Shown: piece by piece, positions 34,967 through 47,716 of the stretch
Layout: each line of letters begins with the position of its first letter
How positions within the stretch are numbered: position 1 is the first letter of the stretch
Assembly (NCBI RefSeq): GCF_023065955.2
Contig: NW_026622952.1
Span: forward strand, 34,359,813-34,423,812
Direction: 5' to 3'
DNA from: Ursus arctos
Lineage: Eukaryota; Chordata; Mammalia; Carnivora; Ursidae
Length of the DNA stretch: 64,000 bases
Program-made: the position numbers and the translations under genes
Notes under the pieces: generated by a model
Database searches by the model: none
What the model was told of the DNA's origin: nothing
Seen by the model: only the letters and a program-made list of their open reading frames with translations

Positions 34967-35329
34967 GGGCACAGGCTCCTGGTTAGTGGTGACCAGGGTA
35001 AAGCCAGCCCCACTTGTCTTGGTTCCTAGCACAGAGCGTCCTAGCGACCTGCGGCTCCTTCCTGACCCTTCCCTCTTTCATTCACGGCTCGGGCGTTTAC
35101 TGAGTGACTACTGTGTGCCAGGCTCTGCGGTTGCAGAGGGAATAGAGAGGACCAGACCCCTGCTCCAACGGGAAGGCGCCCCATCTTAGTGAGGGAGACA
35201 GACAGACGGTGAGGAAACCCATGAAGACACGTGATTATGTCATGCGTGATGCGCGCTATGGAGAGAACAAAAAGAGTGGGGGCAGGAGCTAGTTTGGAGC
35301 AGGAGATGAGAGGAGGCTCTCTGGGGAGG
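34967..35329 (+). repeat. Duplicated block, copy 1 (363 bp)
   Basis: Nearly identical to 37229-37572. From 35071 on, the block is an inverted L2 3' end ('gcgtttactgagtgactact', 'gtgccaggctctgcggttgc'). Relative to copy 2 it has 17 extra bases after 'gaccaggg', two extra at 'gatgcgcgc', and about five substitutions. Confidence 0.95.
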
Positions 35330-35455
35330 TGCAGTGACAGGGAGGAGGGGCCCAAGGGCAGGGCATGGCCCACAGATGTCCTGTCTCTTCCCACTCTCCT
35401 TCCCGCGGAGCTCGACTGATCGGGGGCCCACGCCCCCTTCCAGACAGGCAAGGGG

Positions 35456-35872
35456 GGATGGGTCGTATTGTGTTTCCCCCACTGCCCTACATTCTTATGT
35501 TGAAGGCCTAACCCCCTTACCTCAAAATGCGACCTTCTGTGGAGACGGGAAACAAGAGAAAATGAGGTCGTCCAGGCGGCCCCTGATCTGACATGATTGT
35601 GTCTTTATTGGAAGAGGAAATCTGGACACAGAGACAGACACAGAGGGAGGATGATGGGAAGACACAGGGAGAAGATGGTTGTCTATGAGCCGGAGAAAAG
35701 CCTGGAACAGGCCCTTCCCTCACAGCCCTCAGAAGAAATCAGCACTACGGACGCCTCAGTTTTTCACTTTCAGCCTCCAGAACAATGACAATGATAGTCT
35801 GTTGTTGAAGCCCCCCCCCCCCCCCCCCCGGTCTGGGTGCTTTGTTACAGCAGCTTCGGGATGCATAGCCCC
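35456..35872 (+). mobile_element. MaLR/MLT1-like LTR
   Basis: 'cattcttatgttgaaggcct', 'tctttattggaagaggaaat', 'acagggagaagatggttgtc', 'cccttccctcacagccctca' and 'tttgttacagcagcttcggg' are in MLT1/MST LTR order. A 20-base C run at about 35811-35830 interrupts the 3' end. No internal retroviral genes are seen, so it is a solo-LTR relic. Confidence 0.75.
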
Positions 35873-35926
35873 CCCCCCTGCCCCTGCTAAAATCCCAGGC
35901 ATAGACCGGTTTCACTCGATGTTCTC

Positions 35927-35972
35927 CACACACACACACACACACACGCACACACACGCACACACACGCACA
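35927..35972 (+). repeat. (CA)n microsatellite with CG interruptions
   Basis: CA units with regularly spaced CACG interruptions in the second half. Confidence 0.95.
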
Positions 35973-37228
35973 GTAAAGTACTAACAAAGAGAACGGGCAG
36001 TGATGAGCAGGAGAAAGAAAGGTGCGCTTCCCCTTCAGAAGGTTCCAGGCCCACGGGAGCCACACATCAGCCAGACCTCTGCGGCGTCTCCCCGGCAGAG
36101 CAGCAGGGGAGATCCAGGACACCACACTCCCCTGGTCCCCAGATCAAAGACCTTATCAAAGCAGCACTGGGTTCTTTGAATCGGAATAAGGAGGATGTAG
36201 AAAGCAAAGGGGTAACAAAGTTTGAAATTCCCAAGGAATCGTCCTGTCTGCCCGGGAGGGACCCAAACACTGCGACCTGATTTCTATCCCAGCACCGAAG
36301 AAACATTTTCATCCCACGGATTCCTTGGAAGCAGCTCCTCTCCTCCCGTCACAGGCAGATGCTATGTGCCAGCCAGTGTTTTCAGAAAGCGTTCTCAGTC
36401 CCTGACAGGTAGGAAAGTTGCATTTCCATCAGGGAGCCCTTTGTCAATCGTGAGTCATAAAAGCCCCAGAAGAATAGGGTTGGGGGAAATGTATTGTACT
36501 TTAAAAAGGAGACTTGATTGCACGGTTGGACGAAAGGTACCGGAGGAGATAAAGGCTGCGGAACGGACGCAGGACTCCGTCGGGCTGCTGAGGAAACTCA
36601 CAATGAGGAGAAACTTACTAACGCGCTCGCCCGTCGCCGGACGACCGGAGGGGGGCCCGCCTGAATGTGACTTTACCAGCCTGCAATTTACTGTGTTTAA
36701 CATTAAAAGAATACGCTCTCCGAGGGTGATAAGGGGCATTCGGTGCTGCCGGCCCAGCACAAGGGTTTCTCGCTCCTGCTCCATTGGCTGCGGCTGTCAT
36801 CTCCCCATCTGAAGTCGCTCCCGTCCGGCTGCGGCGGCTCTGGCCGGGCTGGAGCTGTGATTTGTGTACGCGATTTGTTTTACGCTTTATGTGGGTAAAG
36901 TCGGGGAGCCCAAGAAAAATAAAAGCTCCAGAATCTCCAGCAGCCTTAAGAACGAATGATACCCCCCGTGCTGCTTTGTTTGTTATCTCCTTTGCCCTGC
37001 AAATTGGGGGCCAGCACTCCCTCCGGTCATGAACTCAGCGCTAAGTCCTGGAGAGAAGCAGGGGGAAAGCGGCGGGGAATGGGGCCCCAGCCCCGCCGGG
37101 AACACGCATTTCCTAAGACGCAGGAGGCTCCTCACAGAGGATCTTCGGCCTGTCCAAGACTCTCCCAAGGCAGCTAGGGAAGCCTCCTGAGTTAGATCCC
37201 AGGTTAGAGACAGGAAGGGACAAGTGGG
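35973..37228. other. Intergenic DNA with a CpG-rich patch
   Basis: No coding exon is recognised. The part 36530-36930 is unique, CpG-rich at both ends and AT-rich in the middle, and looks like a candidate regulatory element. Confidence 0.65.
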
Positions 37229-37572
37229 GGGCACAGGCTCCTGGTTAGTGGTGACCAGGGTTCTTGGTTCCTAGCACAGAGTGTCCTAGCGACCTGCGGC
37301 TCCTCCCTGACCCTTCCCTCTTTCATTCACGGCTCGAGCGTTTACTGAGTGACTACTGTGTGCCAGGCTCTGAGGTTGCAGAGGGAATAGAGAGGACCAG
37401 ACCCCTGCTCCAACGGGAAGGTGCCCCATCTTAGTGAGGGAGACAGACAGACGGTGAGGAAACCCATGAAGACACGTGATTATGTCATGCGTGATGCGCT
37501 ATGGAGAGAACAAAAAGAGTGGGGGCAGGAGCTAGTTTGGAGCAGGAGATGAGAGGAGGCTCTCTGGGGAGG
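37229..37572 (+). repeat. Duplicated block, copy 2 (344 bp)
   Basis: Second copy of 34967-35329, in the same orientation and 2,262 bases downstream, about 98% identical outside two small gaps. Unrelated sequence borders both copies on both sides, and no target-site duplication is visible. Confidence 0.95.
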
Positions 37573-37830
37573 CTAGCTTGCCGCATGGAACATTCCAGAC
37601 AGTGGGAACGCTACTGCCAAATCTCAAGGGCCCTATCAAGCTCGCTCGGTACTGACTGTGGCAGGAGCACTGAGTGCAAGGGGGAGAGTGAGCTGGGCCC
37701 AGATGCTGGGGTCCCGGACAGGAGTTCAGTTTTACTCCAGCTGCAGTGAGAAGCCAGTGCAGGATTTTAGGTAAGAAGGAGCGTTACCTGATTTGTACTT
37801 TGGAAAGCTCCCCAGAAGCGGTAAGAATGG
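37573..37830 (-). repeat. L2-like LINE fragment
   Basis: 'ggaacattccagacagtggg', 'tgggcccagatgctggggtc', 'gtgagaagccagtgcaggat' and 'gttacctgatttgtactttg' follow the inverted L2 pattern continuing from copy 2 of the duplicated block. Confidence 0.6.
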
Positions 37831-39724
37831 ATTCGGGGGAGCAAGAGTGGAGACATCGCTGTGATGGTGCTGCAGGCCAGGCTCCTGGGGGCTTGAAGAG
37901 CCCCTCAAACGGCACTCCTGTTTCTTGCCTAACTTCTGAGTCGTTGGATAATAAACAGTGGAGAGGCAGTTGGACGCTAAACTGTCCTCATTGTCGATAA
38001 GCCAGGTATAGGTGCAGGAGGGCTTCGTAATACTGATCCCCACGATGGATCAGCCCCCCCACCTGCATGGGGGGGAAGAGCTGGCCCCTTGGGGGATCGG
38101 CAGAGAGCACCAGCTCCCTGCAGGTGCTGCTCCCAAGAGGAAGAAGGGCAAAGCTGGGTTGAACAGTGTGCATTCCATGCTTCCCAAATTTCCCCGCCAG
38201 CCCAGGCCATGGCGGAGGAAGTCCAGGGTGGAGAGGGGCCAGGAGGCGTCCTAACTGAGCTCCCCTAACATGCATGCAAAGACCAGCTCTGGAGGAGAGG
38301 CATGCTGCTCTCCTGGGCGAAAAGTGATAGGATGTTAGTGCGAAAACAGAGAGCATCTCAAGAGAACCTCTGATCATTTGTGGACTTGGAAATACGTAAG
38401 CCAGGCATTGTGCTGGCCCGTCCCAGCCCCTCCCCCTGGGAGGCCCGCAGCCCCAGCCCCCCCTAGGAGATGGTTATTGATGAAACCGTTAACCACCTTC
38501 CACGTCCCTCCCCACACATACCCCCTCACGCAGAAACGGGAGCTCGTCTCAACCTCTTCTGTCCTCAGTGGAGCCGAAGCGTCTCCCTTCTTGTCGCAGC
38601 TTCTCCAGAGCAGGAGAAGAAGGCCCTGTGTTGTGCAGCTCTTACATCCCTCTTTTACAAGTTCAACGACTTCCAACTCCTTTGTCACCTTTGCTCATTT
38701 CTGCTTCTGATTTGCTGCAGTTTTACTTTCGTGCTCTTAAAATTCAGACAGCAGAGCGCCGTGTGAAGTCCTGTCACCGAGCCTGACCTCTGCTGTGTCC
38801 GCGTGGCCCGCGGATTGCTTCCTGGTGATCCCGTGTCACCCCCGGGTCATCCTGGCCGCACGGATGCTCCCTCTGTCAATACTGGGGTGGCAGTGGCCAT
38901 CACACCCTGCTTCTGAGACCCAGTGATCCCCGAGGTTTCGTCCGCTGTGCTGGCCTCCCCCCTGGAGATGCATAAAATGGCTTGTACTCAGTCCCGAAAA
39001 GCATGTTATCCATGTTATCACTGAAAGACACCTTATTACTCATCAAACGTCTGTCTCACTTAACGAGGTTATGTTGACTTCTGCTCCTGTCTCCAGAAGC
39101 CGGCCAGTACAGCAGATCTCCAGGGCCTCACGGGAACAACCTCTAGCCAGTGCCCATCACCCCCCATCTGCGCTGCTTGGGGCCTTTGTCTCCCGAACTA
39201 GAGGTTCTGGGGACATTCCCAGGGCATCACCAGTAATGATGAGAGAGTAGACTCTTCAAGGTCGCCTGACCTGCCACCCAGCCTTGTGGCCTTGTCCTCC
39301 CCCACCTCGAGCGTTGTCAGGCCATGCTGGTTTCCTCACTGCTCGCGAAACCCCAGGAGCTCGCTCCTGCACCTGGCATTCCAGGGTAGCCGTGTCCTGC
39401 CGAGAACCCTCTTCCTCCCCCTTCCCACTCATTTCTAGCCTGCGTCCAGCCACATTCCTTCCTCACATTCCTGGCCCTCCATGTGCCCTGAGCAGTGGGG
39501 CTGTGGATGGGATGTGAGCCTCTTCCTGCCTGGCACCCCGCCCCCCGTGCCCCCTCAGTTCCCATGTCAACCCCCCGGACCCTCCCCAGCCAGGAAGACC
39601 TTCTCTTCTGCTGCAAACGCGCTGTGTCTGGGCTGCCCACACTCGAAATATGCTCAGTGAGACTGAGGAACTGGATTTTTAATTTTATTTAATTTCATCT
39701 AATGTAAAAGCCACAATAATGAGC
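37831..39724. other. Intergenic DNA
   Basis: No gene is recognised. The sequence is unique and G+C-rich in parts. Confidence 0.6.
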
Positions 39725-39832
39725 TGAATTAGAAGCTCATTGAGGAAATGGACTTCCTGCTCCCCATCTGGTGTATTGCCGGGCAAACAGCAGGGACTCG
39801 GGAATGAATGATGAATGAATGAATGAATGAAC
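39725..39832 (+). repeat. L2 LINE 3' end
   Basis: 'agaagctcattgaggaaatg', 'ccatctggtgtattgccggg' and 'gggactcgggaatgaatg', then a GAATGAATGA tail: a plus-strand L2 terminus. Confidence 0.75.
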
Positions 39833-40004
39833 ATAGAGGCAGGCAGCCCTGTGACAAACTCCATGCTCTGATGATGTCACCTCTGCCCCCCTTCTTCCTG
39901 CCACCGTGCTGCCCCGTTTGCTCCCCTTCCCTCCTGTCCCCCCACCCCATCACCCCTCGCGTGCAGCTGCTGTTACATGCCTCTCTTCTCTCCCTTCTCA
40001 AAGC

Positions 40005-40470
40005 TTTGGGAACGCTGCATTGCAGGATGACTTGTGCCCCCCACCCCATACTCATGTGCTGGAGTCCTACTGCCCAGTGATTTCCAAATCAGGTCTTGGC
40101 AGATGTCATCAGCTAAGCTGATAAAGCCAAACTGGATGGGGTGGTCCCCTAACGAACCCAGTGACCTTATAAAAGGGGACATCTGGACCCAGCCAGACAC
40201 GCAGGGAAACACCACGGGGAAGATGAAGGCAGAGATCACCGTGATGCCTCTACAAGCCACGGACCACCAAAGATGGCCAGCAATGCCCCAGAAGCCAGGG
40301 GAAGACCTGGAACCGTGTCTCCCTCACAGCGCTCAGAAGAAACCAAACCTGCCAACACCTCGATCTCAGATTTCTCGCCCCCAGAGCTGTGAGACGATAC
40401 ATTTCATTTGTTTAAGCCCCTCAGTCGTGGAACTTTGTTATGGCAAACCTAGGAAACCAATCTATATTCC
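40005..40470 (+). mobile_element. MaLR/MLT1-like LTR, near full length
   Basis: 'cccatactcatgtgctggag', 'caggtcttggcagatgtcat', 'gaccttataaaaggggacat', 'aaaccaaacctgccaacacc', 'cagagctgtgagacgataca' and 'actttgttatggcaaaccta' follow the LTR order from end to end. It is a solo LTR without internal genes. Confidence 0.85.
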
Positions 40471-43400
40471 CACTCACTTTTTTGATATAAAGGGATAAAC
40501 TGGGACAGAGAGAGAGAAAGCGCGTGTCTTCTGGGGGCCTTCTAGGTTCAGAGGTCTATTGTATTGGGCTAGTGTATTTTCCAGGATGCTCTGACTCCAC
40601 ATTTTCTGTCCTAATTTTCCTTATGAATACACATCATTCTTACCTTCCAGGCTCCACTATCCCATTATTCCTTAGATCAGGAAATACAGACATGGTATTA
40701 ACAATTGTCATCAATGCCAGGGGCTTGCAAAGCATATTAAAAAGCCGTTGCCCTTACCTTCTGGGACAGAGTCCAAGGCCAGCGTGTCGATACTACAATG
40801 CCATTTATTTTAATTTGCTAATCTGTTCGAGGATAGTTATTGAGCACGTGGTCTGCATTATGGGCTCTGAGATAGTTGTCCGGTCTTAAGAATGAGCAAG
40901 GAGAATGGCATATAAAGGAGATTGATACGATATTTTATTTCAGGACCCGCTGTCTCCAGGGCAGCACTGGGTAAAGGGCTGTCTGCGAGCACATGGCAGG
41001 GACAAGCCGAGGGCGGGCGAGAGGCGGGCGTCTCTGCCATCCATCCCCCTTCCCCACCCCTGGCTCACACCTGCCGCGGGCCTGTTGCCCGCAGCCCCAT
41101 TAGGACTCGGCAGGTGGCCCACCTCAGGCAGGCGGCTACCACGAGGCAGGCCTGCTCTCCTGCCACTTAGAAGGCAAATGGAGAAAAATGCATCTATCTG
41201 GCGAAAAGGAGGCCTCCTCCCCAGGCCCCCAAGCTGACTACTGGGTTCTGGCAGAGCCTGGCTCTGACGGCCACACTCGGCTGAGCACAGCCACCGGGAG
41301 CTGGGCGGTTCCCAGTCTTGCCCTCATCCAAAATGCAGCCGCTCCAGCAAACCGGGAATTAAAGCCCGCGCGTGCTGCGTCCCAGCTGACAGCCTTTATG
41401 AGACAAAATGGCAAGAGCCACGTGCAGCTGCCTGTGCTCTGGGGATGCCCTGTTCAAGCAACTCTCTGGGTGCCCTGCTCGCACTTCCCACCGACCCCCA
41501 GCTTCCCTGGGCTCTGTGTGTGCCCTTGACCAGAGCCTCAGGCCTCAGCAGCCTCCCCAGGTGGAACCGGCCGCTTGGTCAGCTCTCCCCCCGACCCCGC
41601 CTTCTTTGCAAGACCTGGGCACTTGCGTCCTTCTGCCAAGAGCTAATCCCACCTGTGGGATTTTCACTTACCTCTGCAAAGTGGGTGGGTGGGGGGAAGG
41701 CAAAGCAAGTCATTTATTTAAAACTAAAGCCAAAAAGCTTAACCTCCTCTTGGGAAAGAGTTCTCCTCCTGGGACCGGCTTTACGGTGCCAAGGTCAGGA
41801 AAGAAAAGCAAATGCAGGAACAAAAGCGCCAGGCTGCAGCGGCCTGGGCTCAGGGGCAGGTGGCCGGCCACAGACTCTCAGTGGTGGCAGGGCTGCAACT
41901 GCTCACTCTACGGGGCAGGACCGGAGAAGGGGGTAAAAAGGTGTGGCTATTGTCGCCCACCAAGAAGCAGAAATCCAGGGCTCCCTGATGCCCCCACGTT
42001 GGAGCTAATCTGGACAGACGACCTGGTTTTATTGGACCCGGCTTCCCCCCTCTCTGAATTGGAGATCTTTGTACCTTGCACTCATGCATCTTTAGATTCT
42101 TCATTAATTGACAGTGTTTAAATGCCTTAAAATCAAAAACTGCTAGAATAAATAGCACCTCTCAAGTAGAGAGGTCACAGCGCTGGCCTTCCAGCTAGGA
42201 TGTCTGGATCCTAGGTCAAGACTTGCCACTAATTTTAGTGTGTGGCCTCGATGTTTCTGTTTCCCTGCAATGCAGGCCGCTGACTAACCCCGCCTGATGC
42301 TTTCCTGCTCTTTGTCTGGCGGGGCTGACGGAGGCACGGTGCCTTAGCGTTGGCCTCCAGCCGCCGATCCTTCCCCCACGCCGGGTCCTTCAGCCGTGGC
42401 GCCCTTCCCCACTCTCAGACCTGCACTCCAGGTCTCAGCATGGCCGCAGTGTCCCCACCCAGCACGCCCTGCCGAGGTCCGCGTCCTTCCCACAGCACAG
42501 CTCATGCTACCGTGACTCCTTTCATGGGCTCTGCAGGCAGGGCAGAACCTGTGACTCAGTTTCCCCCGACAGTCACCATGAGGCTGGCACGTAGCAGGTT
42601 CCCGGGGATGAGGAAGTGCAAAGGGCTTGCATCACGATTGCTCCAAAGAGGTTAACCAACACAGGACTAAGCCCTTCCCTTATTTCACGAGTCTTCAAAG
42701 AAACCAAAGCCCACGGGGTCCTTTCAGTGGACGTGGATTCTTCAAGGGAGTCCATTTCTAGGTTCTCAACTGGCTAAACTTGGTGGGTCCCCAGCTGTGC
42801 CCGCGTTATGCGGGGTTTCCCCATTCCTGCCCCTCACACAATTGTCCTGGCTGTGAGCAAAAGGAAGGCTTCCCTCTCACTTATTCTGGAGTCCCTGGAG
42901 TGCAGTCGCCTCCAGGACACCAAAAAAGGGGACCATTGTAGAATACACAGCTCCCGAGGACACCCTGGAGGCATGGCAGAGAGAGCTTTAGACAGACTTT
43001 GAAGGGAGCAGCTCCCCCCCCTCCCGGGGCAAGGACCCCTGGCAACAGCCTCACACTTCCACCCGCCATCCGTCTCCGCCCACTGTCTATACCACCCACC
43101 TCTCTCTGAGTCCTGGTTTCGTCAGAATTCGAATTCAGAACTGAGACGGTCATCGATAATAGTAAGTCTGATTTAGCTGATTGGTGGGACAGCAAGGACG
43201 GGCTTTGTCATTCGTTACATGAACTGGATGAGCTAAAATGTGCAACTCCAAGGTTTTGACACAATAGGTCTTTAAGCAGGTAGACAATACCCAAGATGCA
43301 GGGAAATTAAGCTTCCAAAACGATTTAAAGATATCATGAAAATTTGGAGCTGAAAAATGCGTATCCCAAAAAGAGATTACATAGTGTTTCAGAAGTCTTT

Positions 43401-44986
43401 AAGAGGCTCTGCAGGCAAAGAAGTCGAAGCCACTGTCTGATTTCCCAGACCAGGGGCGCAGGGCAGGAGGAGCCTGCACCCCAGGTGTCTGGGACCAGGA
43501 GGAATGTGTGCAGCCAAAGCCCAGGAGGACAGCCTGTTCCTGAGAGATGATCGAACAAGCACCATGGGTCCCTCTCCCTCCCATCTTTTGCCTGTTCTGT
43601 ATTTCCAAGACATTTCTTTGGATTTCCTATTGTGTTTACAGAACCAAGAGAAGTAAAAGCTTTTTTTTTTTTTTAAAGGAAAGGTATGTAAGTATGGAAT
43701 CATGATGTCGTGCATCTGAAACGAACACAATGTTCATTACACCTTAATTCAAGATTGTTTTAAGAAGGAAGGTGTTCAAAAGACTGAGGAAGGAATTCTG
43801 AGACTGCACAGAGGATGAACAAGAGAAATCAAAGTGATCAGGAAATTAAAGGAACTAAAAAGGCAAAAAAACAAAAGCAAACAAACCAACCCCCCCCCCC
43901 GCAACTGAGAACAACAATAATCAATTAGTTGTTTCCCTAAAGAATCTTGAGGGAAAAAGCTAGGCTTTCCCTTTCCTGAAAGGAGGTCCGTGAATCCAGG
44001 GGGCCCCCTCACTCCTCAACTTGGGCAGGAAAACCATCTTTATTGTCACTAGCCTCCAGCTGCAACTTTCCATTTCCTTTTACGACAAATCTGGGCCCTG
44101 AACCACAGGACCTTGGCAGACACGTTCGTATTCTGTTGTGAGTTGCTACAGATAACTCGAAATACTATTTATCCTTAGCACGACCTCAAAATGGTTTTTA
44201 AACCTTTGCTGGATCTTATCTAATTCATTAATTAAAAAACAGTATTTATCGCAAAAGAATTATAAAAAATATTTTGATAACTCTCTATCCATATAACTGG
44301 TTTCCTTCGTAATCCTGTGTATTTTATTTTATGCATTTAAAAATATTATTCTGAAAAAGGTCCCATAGGCTGCCAGGGGGGTGCCTTGGCCCTCCAAAAA
44401 GTTGAAGAGCCCCTGCTTTAAAACCGCACTCAAAAAACCCCCCAAAACAAAAACAAAAACAACAACAACAACAACAACAAACAACTTGTTAAGTGTTTAT
44501 GGTGACAGCTGGCTGCAGTGGCTTAGGAGGGAACAAAGAAGCAGCCACACTGGAGAAATGGCGTGAGGACAGGCCAAGGACCATAAAGACCCTGAGGGAC
44601 CTGCTGGTCACACTCTGGGTCTCAGTGCATGAGAAGCCCTTCCTGTCTTTAGCATATGGACCAGCTCAAACCTGGTAACTAAGCACACAGTGCCCTGTGT
44701 GACTCAAGTCTGGGAAAAGCCACTGGAGAAAAGTCATTTCAGTGCTCCTGGTTTCCCACAAAAATCTCAAGTACTGCTTGGCATACTATCCCAGCAAGGA
44801 CCCGGGGTGGCAAAAGTTGAGTTGGGATCCCACGCCAGAGCCTCCGTCCAGCTTTTGCTGGGTTCAGGGTCTGAGATCACCACAGAAGACAGACACCAAC
44901 CTCACTCCTCGCTCCAACCAGAAAAGAAGTCAGAAATTAGAGTCTCTGGAAGTCAGAATGCCTGACACTGAGAAACTGGATTAAAG
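40471..44986. other. Intergenic DNA
   Basis: No gene is recognised. A probable MIR relic lies near 42180-42300, and an L1-tail-like piece at 43680-43755 ('tgtcgtgcatctgaaacgaa'). T-, A- and C-tracts occur near 43660, 43860 and 43892, and (AAC)n at about 44452-44480. The open frames at 41408-42121 contain no recognisable domain. Confidence 0.6.
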
Positions 44987-45103
44987 TAGTTCAGTGAAAG
45001 GACATGCAGCTCTTGATCTCAGGGTTGTGAGTTTGAGCCCCACATTAGGTGGAAAGATTACTAAAAAAATAAATAAACTTAAAAAAATAATAATAGTTCA
45101 GTG
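44987..45103 (+). mobile_element. 5'-truncated SINEC with target-site duplication
   Basis: 'tagttcagtg' at 44987-44996 and 45094-45103 flanks only the 3' half of a carnivore tRNA-SINE: 'ctcttgatctcagggttgtg', 'agtttgagccccacattagg' and an A-rich tail. Insertion was therefore truncated. Confidence 0.85.
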
Positions 45104-45229
45104 TAGCCAGAAGCATGAATTACCTGCTAGAACTTAGTAATTTTATTCCCACCATTTCCCATCCAGAGGAAACAAGGAAACTCATTTTTTTCTAGACAAG
45201 ATGGAGAAGGGGAAGCCATTTTTCTTGGG

Positions 45230-45375
45230 AGGCAGTGGGGAGCGATGGGAAGAGAATGAACTTGGAGGTCAGAGCTGCATTTGACTTGGGGCCCAGGGAG
45301 AGCTAACACACATTCCCACGTCCCAGTCTCCTCATCTATAAAATAATGTGGACCTGCCAGGTTGCAGGAGGATGG
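45230..45375 (+). repeat. MIR SINE fragment
   Basis: 'gaatgaacttggaggtcaga', 'cagtctcctcatctataaaa' and 'taatgtggacctgccaggtt' follow the plus-strand MIR core. Confidence 0.65.
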
Positions 45376-46839
45376 GAAGGCCCACCAATCTTGTGCTCTT
45401 TCCTTCTTTCATAACAAAATAGAGGAATCCTTTCCCAAGAAAGGCAGCAGGAAGTATTTCCTCAAGAGGAAAGACTACAAAATTAATAAAATCGTGCTCT
45501 CTTTAGAACAAAGCCTGTCTTTCTTCCCTTTCATCAAACTTGAAATTCCCTATCAATGCTACATGCCTCTCTATTCCGTCAGAAATCTTTCTGGTCTCCT
45601 TGTTCAGACTCAGTCAGAGCTGAGGGAGCAGGCGAAGACTTCTAACACAGAGCAGAAATTCTATTAAGCAAGGCTGTCTTCATCTGGGTTCTCCCCTGGG
45701 CCTCAGAAACTGGAGGGTAGGAGGGGCAGGCTGCCCAGGAGGGAAACTGAGGCTCAGGGCTCCAAGCGCACTTGACAACGGAGGGTTGAAGAGTCCCTGA
45801 TTTGTTGACTGGTAACCAGCAAACCAGCAGAGCTCCCCCCACCCCCAGATTAAGGCACCACAGTTTTGCCAGGTTTTAATCTCTGTTGGCAAACAGTGAT
45901 ATGTTTTTAATCAGTCATTTATGAATTCAGTTTTCTTACTTTCCTTTCAAAGTACAAATTCACAGTAAAATACCTGAAAGGCTTTCAGCTTCTTTTTGTT
46001 TGTTTATTTTCCTCTTTCCATGCAAACGAAGATAACATTCACCCACCCCGGTAATGGCTTATATCAGAGAGTGCTTTATGCTTTTCAGAATGGTTTTGCG
46101 TTCAGAGCCTCTGACGGGCGTCTGAGTTGCTCTCAGCTCAACTGTCCCTAACCCGGTTACACACTTCCGTGGGCCCCACAGTGCCCTGGGTATTGCCAGA
46201 CCCAACTTATCCTTTACATTGCCGCTCCTTCCCAAGTGTCTCTGGTGGAGCCGTTTATATTTAATACTTTTGCCAGCAAACGTCCACAGTCCCCTTGAGC
46301 CCTTTTGGGGTTGGCCTTTGGTCAGCTCATCTTTAATCTTCATATTCATACATCACTTGGAAACAAAGCTTTGCTACCCTGTGGAAACCAGAGTCTCACC
46401 CTCTATGTGCAGCGAGCCCCGGGCTTATTCACAGGAAGCTGCGAGACAGCTCTGCTGTCTTCTGGAAACTGGCACTTGGCTCTCTTTTGCCCTGGGAGAC
46501 ACTGGACTGCTGGGCAGGAGACGAGCTGTCAGATGAGTTGTTTCTTCTCATCGTGGCCTCATTGTGTGGTTATTCCCTACATTTCTCTCTTTTCACAAAA
46601 GTAAGAGCTTTCGTGAGATACAGGCGCGTACTACACAACGCACTTACATGAAGTTCCAATTCCGTGCCTTGTAATATACTCACGGAGCAGTGCAAGCATC
46701 CCTGCCATCAGTTTTTGAACAGTTCCGTCACTGTTTCATCACTCCAGAAAGAACTCCATACCCAGTAGCGGTCACTCCCCCGTTTCCTCCCCACCAGCCC
46801 CCACCCCCACCCCCGCAACGGCTCACCTATTTCAATCTG
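45376..46839. other. Intergenic DNA
   Basis: Nothing recognised as a gene or a confident repeat. Confidence 0.55.
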
Positions 46840-47170
46840 CAGATTTGCCTATTTTGGACACTCGTAACTATGGACTCCAACAATATGTGGTCTTCTGTAA
46901 CTTAGCACAGTGTTTTCAAAGTTTATCCATATGATAGCATGGATCAATACTTAATTTCTCTTTATTGCTGAATCGTATTATATGCGGAGACCACATTTTA
47001 TTTATCCATTCATCAGTTGATGGACATTGGGTTGTTTCCACTTTGGGGCTATTATGTATAATGCTGCTATGACCATTCATGCGCAAGCTTTTGTGTGGAC
47101 ACAGGTTTTCCTTTCTCTTGGGTACTTACCCAGAAGCAGCATTGCTGGATTATGTCCAGTGCTTTTAAGA
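46840..47170 (-). mobile_element. L1 fragment, inverted
   Basis: 'acaatatgtggtcttctgta', 'tttatccattcatcagttga', 'tggacattgggttgtttcca', 'ataatgctgctatgaccatt' and 'tctcttgggtacttacccag' are the reversed 3' region of an L1 element. No open reading frame of L1 length survives. Confidence 0.9.
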
Positions 47171-47677
47171 ATCGTGCCCCGTTGGTCATTTAATTCCTCT
47201 CAGCCTTTTATTAAACAAGTATCCAGAGGTGTTGATGAAGTTATTAATTAGCAGTAGTAATAATAAACCCCAACATTTCAATGTTATAACATTCTCAACA
47301 TTTACTTCTCACTCACATAACAGTTTAATGTGGGTGCTCCTGGTCGGCAGCCAGCTTCCCCGTGTGGTCACGCAATGTCCCAGGCTCCTTGTATCTTGTG
47401 GCTCAAACATCCCCTCTGCTTCAAGCTAAAGAAAAGGGTCAGGGGGTATGGAGAAGGCACATCGGCTTCTAAAAACCACTATTCCTGGTTTTTCCATTGG
47501 CGAGAACCAGTCCCATAGCTCCGTCCCAATGCAAGTGGGGCTGGGAGAAACGTCTCTGGGTGGGTAGCTGCTGTTTCTCAGAAACAGCTTTATGGGGTGA
47601 CAGAGGAAGCATGAAATACAGGTGGTCAGCTGCCAGACTGCCACACTGGGCTTCAGTAAAGGCTGTCTGTTGGGGGA

Positions 47678-47716
<39 letters not shown>

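Noticed and set aside
41408..42121. 237-codon open frame
   Set aside because: No recognisable domain, no conserved-looking motif, and low-complexity composition. A chance frame in G+C-rich DNA is more likely.
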